Source: Suilimivivens aceti (lineage in GTDB: Bacteria > Bacillota > Clostridia > Lachnospirales > Lachnospiraceae). From it: a DNA stretch of 64,000 bases. Of the stretch, positions 25,279-33,224 are shown piece by piece. Positions within the stretch are counted from its first letter, which is position 1. Each line of letters begins with the position of its first letter. The notes under the pieces are model-generated. The model was not told the DNA's origin, did not search any database, and saw nothing but the letters and a program-made list of their open reading frames with translations. The stretch covers positions 186,001-250,000 of the forward strand of contig NZ_JAOQKJ010000005.1 of NCBI RefSeq assembly GCF_025567405.1. The letters run 5' to 3'. The translations under genes were made by a program, and so were the position numbers.

Positions 25279-26928
25279 ATGAAAAAGAAGACATTAGCCC
25301 TGCTTCTGGCAGGGGCAATGTGCATTTCTCTTTTTGCCGGATGCGGAAGCAGCAGCGAAACAGCAGAAGGTGCACAGGCAGAGGAGGCGGCAGCGACAGA
25401 AGAGCCTGCAGCAGAAGAAGCGGACGCAACAGAGGGAGTGGATGATCAGGCAGCAGCAGATGCGGTAGCCGCACTGATCGATGCGATCTATGTCCAGGAG
25501 AGAACAGATGAAACAGATGCACAGTGTGAGGCAGCAAAGGCTGGCTGGGATGCACTGACAGATGCGCAGAAGGAGCTGGTAGAGGGTGAAAATGCGGATC
25601 CTGATTATTTCGGAAGGGATACCGGAGATGCATCCAAGGACGATCCACTGAATGAAGATGGCATCGGAGAGAATGAGCTTCTTGTTGTAAGCTTTGGTAC
25701 TTCCTTTAATGACAGCAGAGCAGCTGATATTGGTGGTGTAGAAAAGGCATTGCAGGCAGCTTATCCTGACTGGTCAGTCAGAAGAGCATTTACAGCACAG
25801 ATTATTATCAACCATGTACAGGCAAGAGATGGTGAGAAGATCGATAATATGGAGCAGGCACTTGAGCGTGCAGTAGACAATGGTGTTAAGAATCTGGTGA
25901 TCCAGCCCACTCACTTAATGCATGGTGCTGAATATGATGAACTGACAGAAGCTGCAGAGAATTACAAAGACAAGTTTGAAAATCTTGTGATCGCAGAGCC
26001 TCTTCTTGGTGAGGTTGGAAGTGATGCATCTGTAGTAAATGAAGACAAGGCAAAGGTTGCTGAGGCCATTACAGCAGAAGCAGTTAAGACAGCAGGCTTT
26101 GATTCTCTGGAAGCAGCAAAGGAAGATGGAACAGCCTTTGTATTCATGGGACATGGTACTTCTCATACTGCAAAGGTAAGCTACAGCCAGATGGCTGCCC
26201 AGATGGCAGATCTTGGCTATGATAATGTATTTATCGGAACCGTAGAAGGTGAACCGGAAGAGACAGCATGCGAAGCTGTCATTGAGAGTGTAAAGAATGC
26301 CGGATATACCAAGGTGGTATTAAGACCTCTTATGGTAGTTGCCGGTGACCATGCCAATAATGATATGGCAGGCGATGATGATGATTCTTGGAAGAGCATG
26401 TTTGAGGCTTCCGGAGCATTCGAAAAGATCGATACACAGATCGCAGGTCTTGGTGAGATTGAAGCAATTCAGCAGATCTATGTAGATCATACCAAAGCAG
26501 CAATTGATTCACTTGGTGATGTAGTTACAGCAGAGGCTAAGGCCTCTGCTGCCTCTGTATCCGACGGCGACTATATGGCTGAGTTCAATACAGACAGCAG
26601 TATGTTCCATGCAAATGAAGCATATGACGGAAGAGGCCTTCTTACTGTAGAGAACGGAGAAATGACACTTCACGTCAGCATGCCATCCAAGAATATCGTA
26701 AATCTTTTTGTAGGCAAGGCAGAGGATGCAAAGAAGAGCGGAGCAAAGCTTCTTAAGCCTACGACAGATACTGTTACCTACAGTGATGGAACCACAGAAG
26801 AGGTTTACGGATTTGATATACCGGTAACAAGTCTGGATAAGGAATTTGATCTGGCGCTGATCGGAAAAAAGGGTGTATGGTATGATCACAGGGTAAGCGT
26901 ATCTGATCCGCAGCCGCTGGAGGATTAA
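25279..26928 (+). CDS. Exported CbiK-like sirohydrochlorin cobaltochelatase lipoprotein
   Basis: A 549-residue lipoprotein with signal peptide and lipobox LFAGC (Cys near 22), an Ala/Glu-rich linker, a small helical unit (VAALIDAIYV...GWDALTDAQKELV), then a CbiK-type chelatase domain from about 130 to 420. Its metal-site histidines are present: QPTHLMHGAEYDE near 208, FMGHGTSHTAK near 290 and GDHANNDMAGDDDDSW near 356. The last 125 residues form a separate beta-rich domain (YDGRGLLTVENGEMTLHVS). Ordinary CbiK is cytoplasmic and about 265 residues. Cobalamin-riboswitch control suggests a role in extracellular cobalt, corrinoid or tetrapyrrole capture. Confidence 0.88.
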   Translation: MKKKTLALLLAGAMCISLFAGCGSSSETAEGAQAEEAAATEEPAAEEADATEGVDDQAAADAVAALIDAIYVQERTDETDAQCEAAKAGWDALTDAQKELVEGENADPDYFGRDTGDASKDDPLNEDGIGENELLVVSFGTSFNDSRAADIGGVEKALQAAYPDWSVRRAFTAQIIINHVQARDGEKIDNMEQALERAVDNGVKNLVIQPTHLMHGAEYDELTEAAENYKDKFENLVIAEPLLGEVGSDASVVNEDKAKVAEAITAEAVKTAGFDSLEAAKEDGTAFVFMGHGTSHTAKVSYSQMAAQMADLGYDNVFIGTVEGEPEETACEAVIESVKNAGYTKVVLRPLMVVAGDHANNDMAGDDDDSWKSMFEASGAFEKIDTQIAGLGEIEAIQQIYVDHTKAAIDSLGDVVTAEAKASAASVSDGDYMAEFNTDSSMFHANEAYDGRGLLTVENGEMTLHVSMPSKNIVNLFVGKAEDAKKSGAKLLKPTTDTVTYSDGTTEEVYGFDIPVTSLDKEFDLALIGKKGVWYDHRVSVSDPQPLED

Positions 26929-26972
26929 AGAAGATATAGGTGAAAACTGACGGTATTTGCCGAAACAAATAC

Positions 26973-27038
26973 AAAACGTGCCATATAATATACTATACCA
27001 GATCGAAAGAAAGGATAGTATATTATATGGCACGTTTT
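26973..27038. repeat. 24-bp perfect inverted repeat spanning the DUF11 gene start
   Basis: The arms 26973-26996 and 27015-27038 are perfect reverse complements (24 of 24), separated by 18 bases. The loop carries the Shine-Dalgarno GAAAGAAAGG and the right arm contains the start codon at 27027. If transcribed whole, the start codon would be held in a long stem; alternatively it is a DNA-level operator, since each arm contains TATAAT on one strand. Confidence 0.95.
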
Positions 27039-27878
27039 ACGAATCAGGCGCAGATCCGTTATGGAGATGCAGTCAGCAATTCCAATATTGCAGTAGGAGA
27101 AATTCTGGAGGTACTGTCAGTGACCAAAACTGCAGTAAGGAATACCTATGGACAAAATGACAGTGTGACATATATTGTCAGTATAGTAAATGCGGGTACG
27201 GTGCCCTTTACGGGGATTACTGTAACAGACAATCTGGGAGCGTATCCCTTTGGAGGGAATACACTGGTGCCTCTTACCTATATCGCCGGGACAGCCAAGT
27301 ACTATGTGAATGGCGTGGTACAGGCAACACCTGCTGTTACGGCAGGACCTCCGCTTGTGGTAGCAGGTCTTACCATTCCGGCCAATGGAAATATCACTCT
27401 GATCTATGAAGCAGCTGTCAATCGCTATGCGCCGCTTTCTGTAGAGTCTTCCGTTGTGAATACCGTTACGGTTTCTGGAAATGGTATCACTGCTGTTCAG
27501 GCGGAGGAAACGATTCAGGCAGAAAGTGCTCCTGTATTGATGATCACCAAATCAGTGAGTCCGGTTCCGGTGACAGAGAACGGAACGTTGACCTATACCT
27601 TCCTGATCCAGAATATAGGTAATGTTGCGGCAGAAGAGGCAACCGGCGTGATTGTGACGGATCAGTTTGATCCGATTCTCAGTAATCTTGCTGTTTCCTT
27701 TAACGGAACAGCCTTCAGCAGTCCGGCAGGCTATACCTATAACGAAGCAACAGGAACCTTTGCAACTGTAGCCGGTCAGGTTACTGTACCTGCGGCATCT
27801 TTTGTACAGGATGCAGAAACGGGAGTATGGAGTATCAGTCCTGGTGTATCTACACTGGTCATTACAGGAACAATTTAA
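27027..27878 (+). CDS. DUF11 repeat surface protein
   Basis: A 283-residue beta-rich protein with two DUF11 (TIGR01451-type) units. Unit 1 includes VTKTAVRNTYGQNDSVTYIV and GTVPFTGITVTDNLGAYPFG; unit 2 includes ITKSVSPVPVTENGTLTYTF and ATGVIVTDQFDP. The start MARFTNQAQIRYGD and NSNIAVGEILEVLS resembles short DUF11 proteins of Clostridia. No signal peptide or anchor is visible. The frame is open upstream to 26940, but the ATG at 27027 has the ribosome site and fits the family. The start lies inside a 24-bp inverted repeat. Confidence 0.85.
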   Translation: MARFTNQAQIRYGDAVSNSNIAVGEILEVLSVTKTAVRNTYGQNDSVTYIVSIVNAGTVPFTGITVTDNLGAYPFGGNTLVPLTYIAGTAKYYVNGVVQATPAVTAGPPLVVAGLTIPANGNITLIYEAAVNRYAPLSVESSVVNTVTVSGNGITAVQAEETIQAESAPVLMITKSVSPVPVTENGTLTYTFLIQNIGNVAAEEATGVIVTDQFDPILSNLAVSFNGTAFSSPAGYTYNEATGTFATVAGQVTVPAASFVQDAETGVWSISPGVSTLVITGTI

Positions 27879-27941
27879 GTATAAATTTCACAAAAAATAC
27901 CGGAGAAAAAGAATTTCAGAAAGAAATAAGAGAACAAGAAG

Positions 27942-27968
27942 CGCAGGGGTTACAGACTCCTGCGTTTC
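27942..27968. terminator. Hairpin between convergent DUF11 and lipase genes
   Basis: CGCAGG (27942-27947) pairs with CCTGCG (27959-27964), extended by AA/TT flanks. It overlaps the lipase stop codon and may terminate in either direction, although the T-runs are short. Confidence 0.5.
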
Positions 27969-29344
27969 AGATTTTCGGCGATCTGACAGTAAAATTCCCT
28001 TACATCAAAGCCGGAAATATTTTCCCGGTAAAGATCGATCATGTCTCCGTGGGAAACACCCCGTCTGCCGGCAGGCTCGATCAGAGTGAAATGACTGCCC
28101 CATCTGGCAGAATCTACAGAAACCAGACCGTCGTTAATTCCATCAAAATGTTTTACCAGCGGATAGCTCATATTTAAGGGGAACTTTCCGCTTTTTGCCT
28201 TTTTGCAATAAGACATGACGCTTTCATAAAGAATATCCGGCATATCTGGTGTTTTCCGGTTAAAGGCTTCACAGGCAGAGGCAGTCAGGTCTGTTACGGC
28301 ACACAGAAAATCGGGATCATGGTCGCCGAGCTTTTTCAGTGTGCTGTTGTAAGTTCTGGCTACCGTATTTCTTGTCTTTTCCGGAATACGGGAAAGAAGA
28401 TAGTCTGCAAACAGACAGCCTCTGTGTGGTGTATTGATCGTCGTCAGTGAAGCGACATAAGGGGCTGCCCCAAAGTGTGTGATGGCACTGCGGCTGTCAA
28501 GACCGCCCTTGGAATGGGCGATAATATTTATCTTTTCACAGCCAGTTTCCTTGCAGACCTGCTGGATCCGTTCTGCAAGCTCACGGCCACATTCCTCCAC
28601 AGAAGCGGCAGACTGCTGGTTGCCGAAATAAACACAGGCACCGTTCCGGATCAGTTCCGGAGCGATCCTGCCCCAGTAGTTCAGATACCGGAAATCCCGG
28701 AAGAAAACACCGTGTACCATAAGAATGGGATATTTGGTTTCACAGACTCTGCTTTCTTTTCTGGCCTGGTTCAGTTCCCATTTTTCTGTCTCCTGCTCAG
28801 CTTCCAGTGAAGTAATGTGTATCATTTTCGTCAGGTAGTAAATGTTCAGACCAGGGATCCAGGCACAGATCACAGACAGAATCCGCCGTTTGATGCCAAG
28901 CTGGGTCGAGGAAACAAAAATGCGGATCATGCCATTCCAGAAGAGGATTGTTTCTGCCAGAATGATATGGATCAGACTGATGATTCCCAATATGGCAGTG
29001 GTTTTGATATCTCTGGCAGACTGGTTTGCCCTGTACAGCCCGGGGAAAATACACAGGGTAAGAACAAGGGATGTACACAGGGAAGTCAGAAACAGGACAA
29101 GCTGGTGGCTGCCGCTGTGCAGAAGATAAATGGTCTTCGTTGGGGTCTTCTTTGTTTTGATCCAGATATTAGCCAGCAGAAAGACTGCAAGCAGCAGGTT
29201 AAAAAGAAGACTGAAATCAAAGAGGACCATGCCGGATACGGCACCGGCACCCCGGACATGATAAAAAATCTCCAGGTAAAGGGAGATGAAGTTGACGTAC
29301 AGGATGATCAGAAAATTTAAAAGGATAAATGGTAGTTTTTTCAT
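27950..29344 (-). CDS. Membrane-anchored lipase/esterase
   Basis: Predicted triacylglycerol-type lipase of 464 residues. The first 170 residues hold four or five hydrophobic segments; the rest is an alpha/beta-hydrolase domain. It begins YPILMVHGVFFRDFRYLNYW near 205, contains the nucleophile elbow IAHSKGG with Lys in place of a small residue near 275, the Asp in FDGINDGLVSVDSARWG and the His in RRGVSHGDMIDL. This is the LipA/bacterial-lipase arrangement. The membrane part differs from secreted lipases, so the active site is probably held at the cell surface. Faces the DUF11 gene. Confidence 0.85.
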   Translation of the reverse strand: MKKLPFILLNFLIILYVNFISLYLEIFYHVRGAGAVSGMVLFDFSLLFNLLLAVFLLANIWIKTKKTPTKTIYLLHSGSHQLVLFLTSLCTSLVLTLCIFPGLYRANQSARDIKTTAILGIISLIHIILAETILFWNGMIRIFVSSTQLGIKRRILSVICAWIPGLNIYYLTKMIHITSLEAEQETEKWELNQARKESRVCETKYPILMVHGVFFRDFRYLNYWGRIAPELIRNGACVYFGNQQSAASVEECGRELAERIQQVCKETGCEKINIIAHSKGGLDSRSAITHFGAAPYVASLTTINTPHRGCLFADYLLSRIPEKTRNTVARTYNSTLKKLGDHDPDFLCAVTDLTASACEAFNRKTPDMPDILYESVMSYCKKAKSGKFPLNMSYPLVKHFDGINDGLVSVDSARWGSHFTLIEPAGRRGVSHGDMIDLYRENISGFDVREFYCQIAENLKRRSL

Positions 29345-29380
29345 AGCTTCTATTTATTAAAAATGATTTTGCGTTTTATG

Positions 29381-29409
29381 TTGACAAAATACCGATAAAT
29401 TGAAATAAT
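29381..29409 (+). promoter_or_regulatory. Promoter of the holin-like toxin gene
   Basis: TTGACA (29381-29386), 17 bases, AATAAT (29404-29409): a near-consensus vegetative promoter, giving a leader of about 65 bases before the toxin start. Confidence 0.88.
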
Positions 29410-29481
29410 AGATGACAGGAAAAGGTATTACACGATACGGCTGGCGGTTGCTCTCCAATCGAGAGAAAGGAGGGATGCGCT

Positions 29482-29565
29482 ATGGTTACATATGATACGT
29501 TGATTCAGTTTGGATTACTTATTGTTGCGATCATAGGTCTTGTTTACAAGATAGCAAAAAAATAA
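29482..29565 (+). CDS. Putative holin-like type I toxin
   Basis: A 27-residue peptide, MVTYDTLIQFGLLIVAIIG then LVYKIAKK. It has the layout of the Hol_Tox/TxpA-type toxins: a short polar start, one transmembrane helix, a basic tail. The ATG follows AAAGGAGGGATGCGCT. The leader has the TTGCTCTCCAATCGAGAGAAAG-like hairpin (GCTCTC / GAGAG) common before such toxins. It probably inserts in the membrane and is silenced by the antisense RNA described next. Too short for ordinary gene callers. Confidence 0.82.
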   Translation: MVTYDTLIQFGLLIVAIIGLVYKIAKK

Positions 29566-29637
29566 ACCGCCCTTCTCCCAAGTTGCGGTTTATTTTTTAC
29601 CAACACAAGGGCAACCGTTACCGGTAATGCCTTTTCT
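29553..29637 (-). ncRNA. Probable antisense antitoxin RNA for the holin-like toxin
   Basis: On the minus strand TTGATT (29672-29667), 17 bases and TATTCT (29649-29644) form a plausible promoter; a transcript from about 29637 would run into the toxin 3' end and stop at the shared hairpin AATAAACCGC/GCGGTTTATT, which on this strand is followed by seven T. Convergent, 3'-overlapping RNAs are the rule for txpA/ratA-type systems. The RNA is inferred; exact ends are approximate. Confidence 0.5.
29561..29598. terminator. Bidirectional terminator of the toxin/antitoxin pair
   Basis: AATAAACCGC (29561-29570) and GCGGTTTATT (29585-29594) form a 10-bp stem with a 14-base loop; T-runs follow on both strands (TTTTTT at 29593-29598 on plus, seven T on minus). 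Confidence 0.85.
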
Positions 29638-29714
29638 ATTATCAGAATATCCTAATTGAATCAGGAAATCAACGTTTTTTTTAGAAAAATACAGGAAATA
29701 TATAAGCCATGCTC

Positions 29715-29741
29715 ATTCATAGATGCTTCGCATCTATGAAT
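29715..29741. repeat. Perfect 12-bp hairpin
   Basis: ATTCATAGATGC (29715-29726) and GCATCTATGAAT (29730-29741) are perfect complements around a TTC loop. No T-run follows on either strand. The role is unknown; it may protect or end a transcript. Confidence 0.75.
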
Positions 29742-29770
29742 GGACGGTTGTCGCCGTATAAAATGTAAAA

Positions 29771-29815
29771 AATAAACGTCCTTGCAAGTAAACTTGCAGG
29801 ACGTTATTTTTGCAT
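29771..29815 (-). terminator. Terminator of the perR-rubrerythrin operon
   Basis: AACGTCC-TTGCAAG pairs with CTTGCAGGACGTT with one bulged base; a T-rich run follows on both strands. It lies 18 bases beyond the rubrerythrin stop. Confidence 0.82.
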
Positions 29816-29832
29816 TTTGCATGGCTTACAGC

Positions 29833-30375
29833 TTAGCCAAAGTATCTCTTAAGAAGACCCTCAAATGCTTTTCCATGTCTTGCCTCGTCACGAGCCATCT
29901 CATGAACGGTATCATGGATAGCGTCAAGGTTCAGGGCTTTTGCACGCTTGGCAAGATCGAACTTACCAGCGGTAGCACCGTTCTCAGCCTCTACTCTCAT
30001 TTCGAGGTTCTTCTTGGTGGAATCGGTAACAACTTCTCCAAGGAGCTCAGCAAACTTAGATGCATGCTCAGCTTCCTCAAAAGCTGCCTTCTCCCAGTAA
30101 AGACCGATTTCAGGATAGCCTTCCCTGTGAGCTACTCTTGCCATGGCGAGATACATTCCAACTTCGGAGCACTCACCTTCAAAGTTAGCACGGAGATCCT
30201 TGATGATGTCTTCAGGGGCACCCTTGGCAACACCTACCACATGTTCTGCAGCCCATGTCTTCTCGTTTTCATTCACTACAGTAAACTTGGAAGCGGGAGC
30301 CTTACAGATCGGACATACCTCCGGAGCTGCTTCACCTTCATAAACATAACCACATACCTGACATACAAATTTCAT
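29833..30375 (-). CDS. Reverse rubrerythrin
   Basis: Non-haem di-iron peroxidase that reduces hydrogen peroxide (and oxygen) in anaerobes. The 180 residues have the rubredoxin domain first (FVCQVCGYVYEG...CPICKAP, residues 1-35) and the ferritin-like di-iron domain after it, with FEGECSEVGMYLAMARVAHREGYPEI-type helices, KAAFEEAEHASKFAE and HEMARDEARHGKAFEGLL. This order defines the reverse rubrerythrins. It is downstream of a PerR-like gene by 41 bases, so it is probably peroxide-regulated. Confidence 0.95.
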   Translation of the reverse strand: MKFVCQVCGYVYEGEAAPEVCPICKAPASKFTVVNENEKTWAAEHVVGVAKGAPEDIIKDLRANFEGECSEVGMYLAMARVAHREGYPEIGLYWEKAAFEEAEHASKFAELLGEVVTDSTKKNLEMRVEAENGATAGKFDLAKRAKALNLDAIHDTVHEMARDEARHGKAFEGLLKRYFG

Positions 30376-30416
30376 AATTCTTTCTCCTTTTCTTGTATAA
30401 AATATTTGTTTGATAA

Positions 30417-30812
30417 CTAACCATTTGCCTGTGCTTCACAACAGGCTCCGCATTTACCGTAAAAGTAAATGGTGTGTCCCTCGATCTGACCATCAAAGTG
30501 GGCAGAGGCTGCTTCATCTACAGAAGACAGGGGGGACAGTGTAAGATCTATGACAGCACCACATTCTTTACAGACGAAGTGATGATGGGGAGAAGTGTCT
30601 GCATCAAAATGATCTACACCGTCTCCTACACGGATCTTGGCAATCTGACCGATATCAGATAAGAGTGTAAGGTTCCGGTAAACGGTTCCAAGACTGATAT
30701 TCGGAAAAGATTTGCGGACATTCATGTATACCACATCTGCTGTCGGATGATCTTTTCTTGTTTTCAGAAATTCCAGAATAGAATCTCTCTGACTACTGTG
30801 TTTCAGGGTCAT
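30417..30812 (-). CDS. perR: Fur-family regulator, PerR-like
   Basis: Metal-dependent repressor of 131 residues: winged helix (LKTRKDHPTADVVYMNVRK, then NISLGTVYRNLTLL), the metal-site block DGVDHFDADTSPHHHFVCKECG and a second Cys pair GKCGACC. The two CxxC motifs would bind structural zinc. The first visible codon at 30836 is a TTG without support; ATG 30812 behind GAAAGAGAG is preferred. It heads an operon with the rubrerythrin gene, which argues for PerR rather than Fur or Zur. A 16-bp palindrome lies upstream. Confidence 0.85.
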   Translation of the reverse strand: MTLKHSSQRDSILEFLKTRKDHPTADVVYMNVRKSFPNISLGTVYRNLTLLSDIGQIAKIRVGDGVDHFDADTSPHHHFVCKECGAVIDLTLSPLSSVDEAASAHFDGQIEGHTIYFYGKCGACCEAQANG

Positions 30813-30845
30813 ATTTAACTCTCTTTCTAAAAACAATAACTGTTA

Positions 30846-30861
30846 CTGATATTAATATATC
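30846..30861. promoter_or_regulatory. A/T-rich palindrome upstream of perR
   Basis: TGATATTAATATATCA has 6-bp palindromic arms (TGATAT/ATATCA) and stands about 35 bases upstream of the perR start. It could be the autoregulatory PerR site, but it does not match the TTATAATNATTATAA consensus closely. Confidence 0.4.
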
Positions 30862-30978
30862 ACATTTTGAAAGAAAGTCAATAGATTTTTATAAATATTT
30901 TAGATAATATCTTTATCTTTAATGATCATTTTTATGTATCTTATGATATACTTTTTACAGAATATTGGGAGAATGGCA

Positions 30979-32460
30979 ATGAAATTTAAAACAAGACTTC
31001 TGATTACCTTTTTAACCATTATATTATTACCAATCATTCTTGCATTGACAGCATTTCTGATCATTGGGGGATATCTTTCCAAAGGGCAGGAGGATCTGGG
31101 ACTGCGGGTAAATAATTATAATGTGTGGATCGATCCTGCCGAAACCTCGAGGCATCTGTCTGATGAGATATTTGTAGAGATCCGTGAGGGGCTTAAGCAG
31201 GATCCGCACCTCCTTGAAAAGACCGATATCCTTGATGCCATTAATGATGACATTGCAGATAAATCCTCCTATTTGATCGTACGGAAGGGGAACGAACTGT
31301 ATTATACTGGTAATCAGCTCGCATCCGCACAGATCTTTGACAAGCTTCCAGAATTTAATGAGGAGGATATAGATTCTGAAACTGCACAGAGTATTTATTA
31401 TGATGATATGAATAAGCTGGTGCGGCAGATGGATTTTTATTTTACTGATGGAAGTGAAGGAAGTCTGTTTGTCATTATGAAAGCTAATTCTACCATGTCA
31501 AGGAAGCTTTTTATAGACATGGCAGTGGCGATCACGTTGATTCTGGTGCTTACAAGTCTGTTCCTGACCAGGTGGATCAGCAGAAGTGTATTTGAACCGA
31601 TCAATGAACTGAATGTGGCCATGCAGAATATTGCCGAGGGCAATCTGGAATATATACTGCCACATAAGGATGATGGCGAGATCGGGGATCTGTACCGGAA
31701 TTATGAGGATATGAGGCTGCGGCTGAAGGAGTCTGCCGATGAGAAGATCCTGACGGAGAAACAGAATAAGGAGCTTGTCAGCAATATTTCCCATGATCTG
31801 AAAACACCGATCACTGCGATCAAGGGTTACGTGGAAGGAATCATGGATGGAGTGGCTGATACGCCGGAAAAGGTGAATAAGTATATTAAAACTATTTATA
31901 ATAAAGCCTGTGATATGGACCGGCTGATCAATGAGCTGACAGTTTATTCCGGTATTGATTCGAACCGGATCCCCTATCATTTCCACCGGATCAATGTGGC
32001 AGAGTATTTTGGTGACTGTGTGGAGGAAGTGGGTCTGGATCTGGAATCCAAGAATATTGAGCTGAATTATTCCAATCTGGTAGCGCCTGATACACTGATC
32101 ATAGCAGATCCGGAGCAGATGAAGCGTGTGATCAATAATATTATCGGAAACAGTATAAAATATATGGGTTCCAGGAAGGGTGAGATCGATATCCGTATCC
32201 TGGATGAAGTAGATTCTATCCGGGTAGAGATCGAGGATAACGGAAAAGGAATTCCATCCAAGGATCTCCCTAATATTTTTGAAAGATTTTTCCGTTCTGA
32301 TATTTCGAGGAACAGTGCACAGGGAGGAAGTGGCATCGGTCTTTCTATTGTGAAGAAGATCATAGAGGATCATGGAGGTTATATCTGGGCCACAAGCAAA
32401 GAGGGAGAAGGAACCTGTATGCATTTTGTGCTTCGGAAATATCAGGAAGCAAAGGAATAG
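30979..32460 (+). CDS. Sensor histidine kinase with HAMP domain
   Basis: Membrane kinase of 493 residues. A transmembrane helix lies near residues 8-30, an extracellular sensing domain near 30-170, a second helix near 175-195, then HAMP. The H-box is SNISHDLKTPITAIKGYVEG (His near 271), with N-box NIIGNSIKYM, G1 DNGKGIPSKDLP and G2 GGSGIGLSIVKKI. ATG 30979 has GGGAGA six bases upstream and is preferred to starts at 30922 or 30973. It is followed after 42 bases by its OmpR-type partner. Signal unknown. Confidence 0.92.
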   Translation: MKFKTRLLITFLTIILLPIILALTAFLIIGGYLSKGQEDLGLRVNNYNVWIDPAETSRHLSDEIFVEIREGLKQDPHLLEKTDILDAINDDIADKSSYLIVRKGNELYYTGNQLASAQIFDKLPEFNEEDIDSETAQSIYYDDMNKLVRQMDFYFTDGSEGSLFVIMKANSTMSRKLFIDMAVAITLILVLTSLFLTRWISRSVFEPINELNVAMQNIAEGNLEYILPHKDDGEIGDLYRNYEDMRLRLKESADEKILTEKQNKELVSNISHDLKTPITAIKGYVEGIMDGVADTPEKVNKYIKTIYNKACDMDRLINELTVYSGIDSNRIPYHFHRINVAEYFGDCVEEVGLDLESKNIELNYSNLVAPDTLIIADPEQMKRVINNIIGNSIKYMGSRKGEIDIRILDEVDSIRVEIEDNGKGIPSKDLPNIFERFFRSDISRNSAQGGSGIGLSIVKKIIEDHGGYIWATSKEGEGTCMHFVLRKYQEAKE

Positions 32461-32502
32461 AAGAATACCTAACATAGAACAGAAGAGCAGGAGGATATTT
32501 TA

Positions 32503-33192
32503 ATGAGCAGGATCTTGATTATTGAAGATGAGGAAGCAATTGCTGATCTCGAGAAAGATTATCTGGAGCTGAGTGGATTTGAGGTAATTATTAAGAATAC
32601 GGGAGATGAAGGGTTAAAGACAGCCCTGGAAGAAAATTTTGATCTGATCGTGCTGGATCTGATGCTGCCTGGTATTGACGGGTTTGAAATCTGTAAGAAG
32701 ATACGAGAAGTGAAAAATATACCGATCATCATGGTATCAGCCAAGAAGGATGATATTGATAAGATCAGAGGACTTGGACTTGGGGCAGATGATTATATGA
32801 CAAAACCCTTCAGTCCCAGTGAACTGGTAGCCAGAGTTAAGGCACACATGGCAAGGTATGAGAGACTGGTCGGATCAGGACAGAAGCAGAATGATATCAT
32901 TGAGATCCGGGGACTTAGGATCGACAAGACAGCAAGAAGAGTTACTGTAGATGGTGTGGAGAAGGCATTTACCGGTAAGGAATTTGATCTGCTCACATTC
33001 CTGGCAGAGCATCCGAATCATGTTTATACCAAAGAAGAACTGTTCCGTGAAATCTGGGATATGGATTCCATCGGAGATATTGCTACCGTTACAGTCCACA
33101 TCAAGAAGATCCGTGAAAAGATTGAATATGATTCAGCAAAGCCCCAGTATATTGAGACGATCTGGGGAGTTGGATACCGCTTTAAAGTATAA
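32503..33192 (+). CDS. OmpR/PhoB-family response regulator
   Basis: DNA-binding response regulator of 229 residues. The receiver domain has the acidic pair IEDEEA near 6-11, the phospho-acceptor Asp in IVLDLMLPG near 51, and Lys in MTKPFSPSEL near 102. The winged-helix output domain runs from about 130 to the end (FTGKEFDLLTFLAEHPNHVY; TVTVHIKKIREKIE). Start behind GCAGGAGGA. Partner of the upstream kinase. Confidence 0.94.
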   Translation: MSRILIIEDEEAIADLEKDYLELSGFEVIIKNTGDEGLKTALEENFDLIVLDLMLPGIDGFEICKKIREVKNIPIIMVSAKKDDIDKIRGLGLGADDYMTKPFSPSELVARVKAHMARYERLVGSGQKQNDIIEIRGLRIDKTARRVTVDGVEKAFTGKEFDLLTFLAEHPNHVYTKEELFREIWDMDSIGDIATVTVHIKKIREKIEYDSAKPQYIETIWGVGYRFKV

Positions 33193-33224
33193 AAATGAAA
33201 ATAATATCCTAGGGCACAACACAT

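Noticed and set aside
25229..25648. Pro/His/Leu-rich antisense frame opposite the chelatase lipoprotein
   Set aside because: Mirror of the Ala/Glu-rich linker, with no support.
26973..27038. Invertible (phase-variable) promoter between the inverted repeats
   Set aside because: Only 18 bases lie between the arms, too short for known site-specific inversion, and no invertase gene is near.
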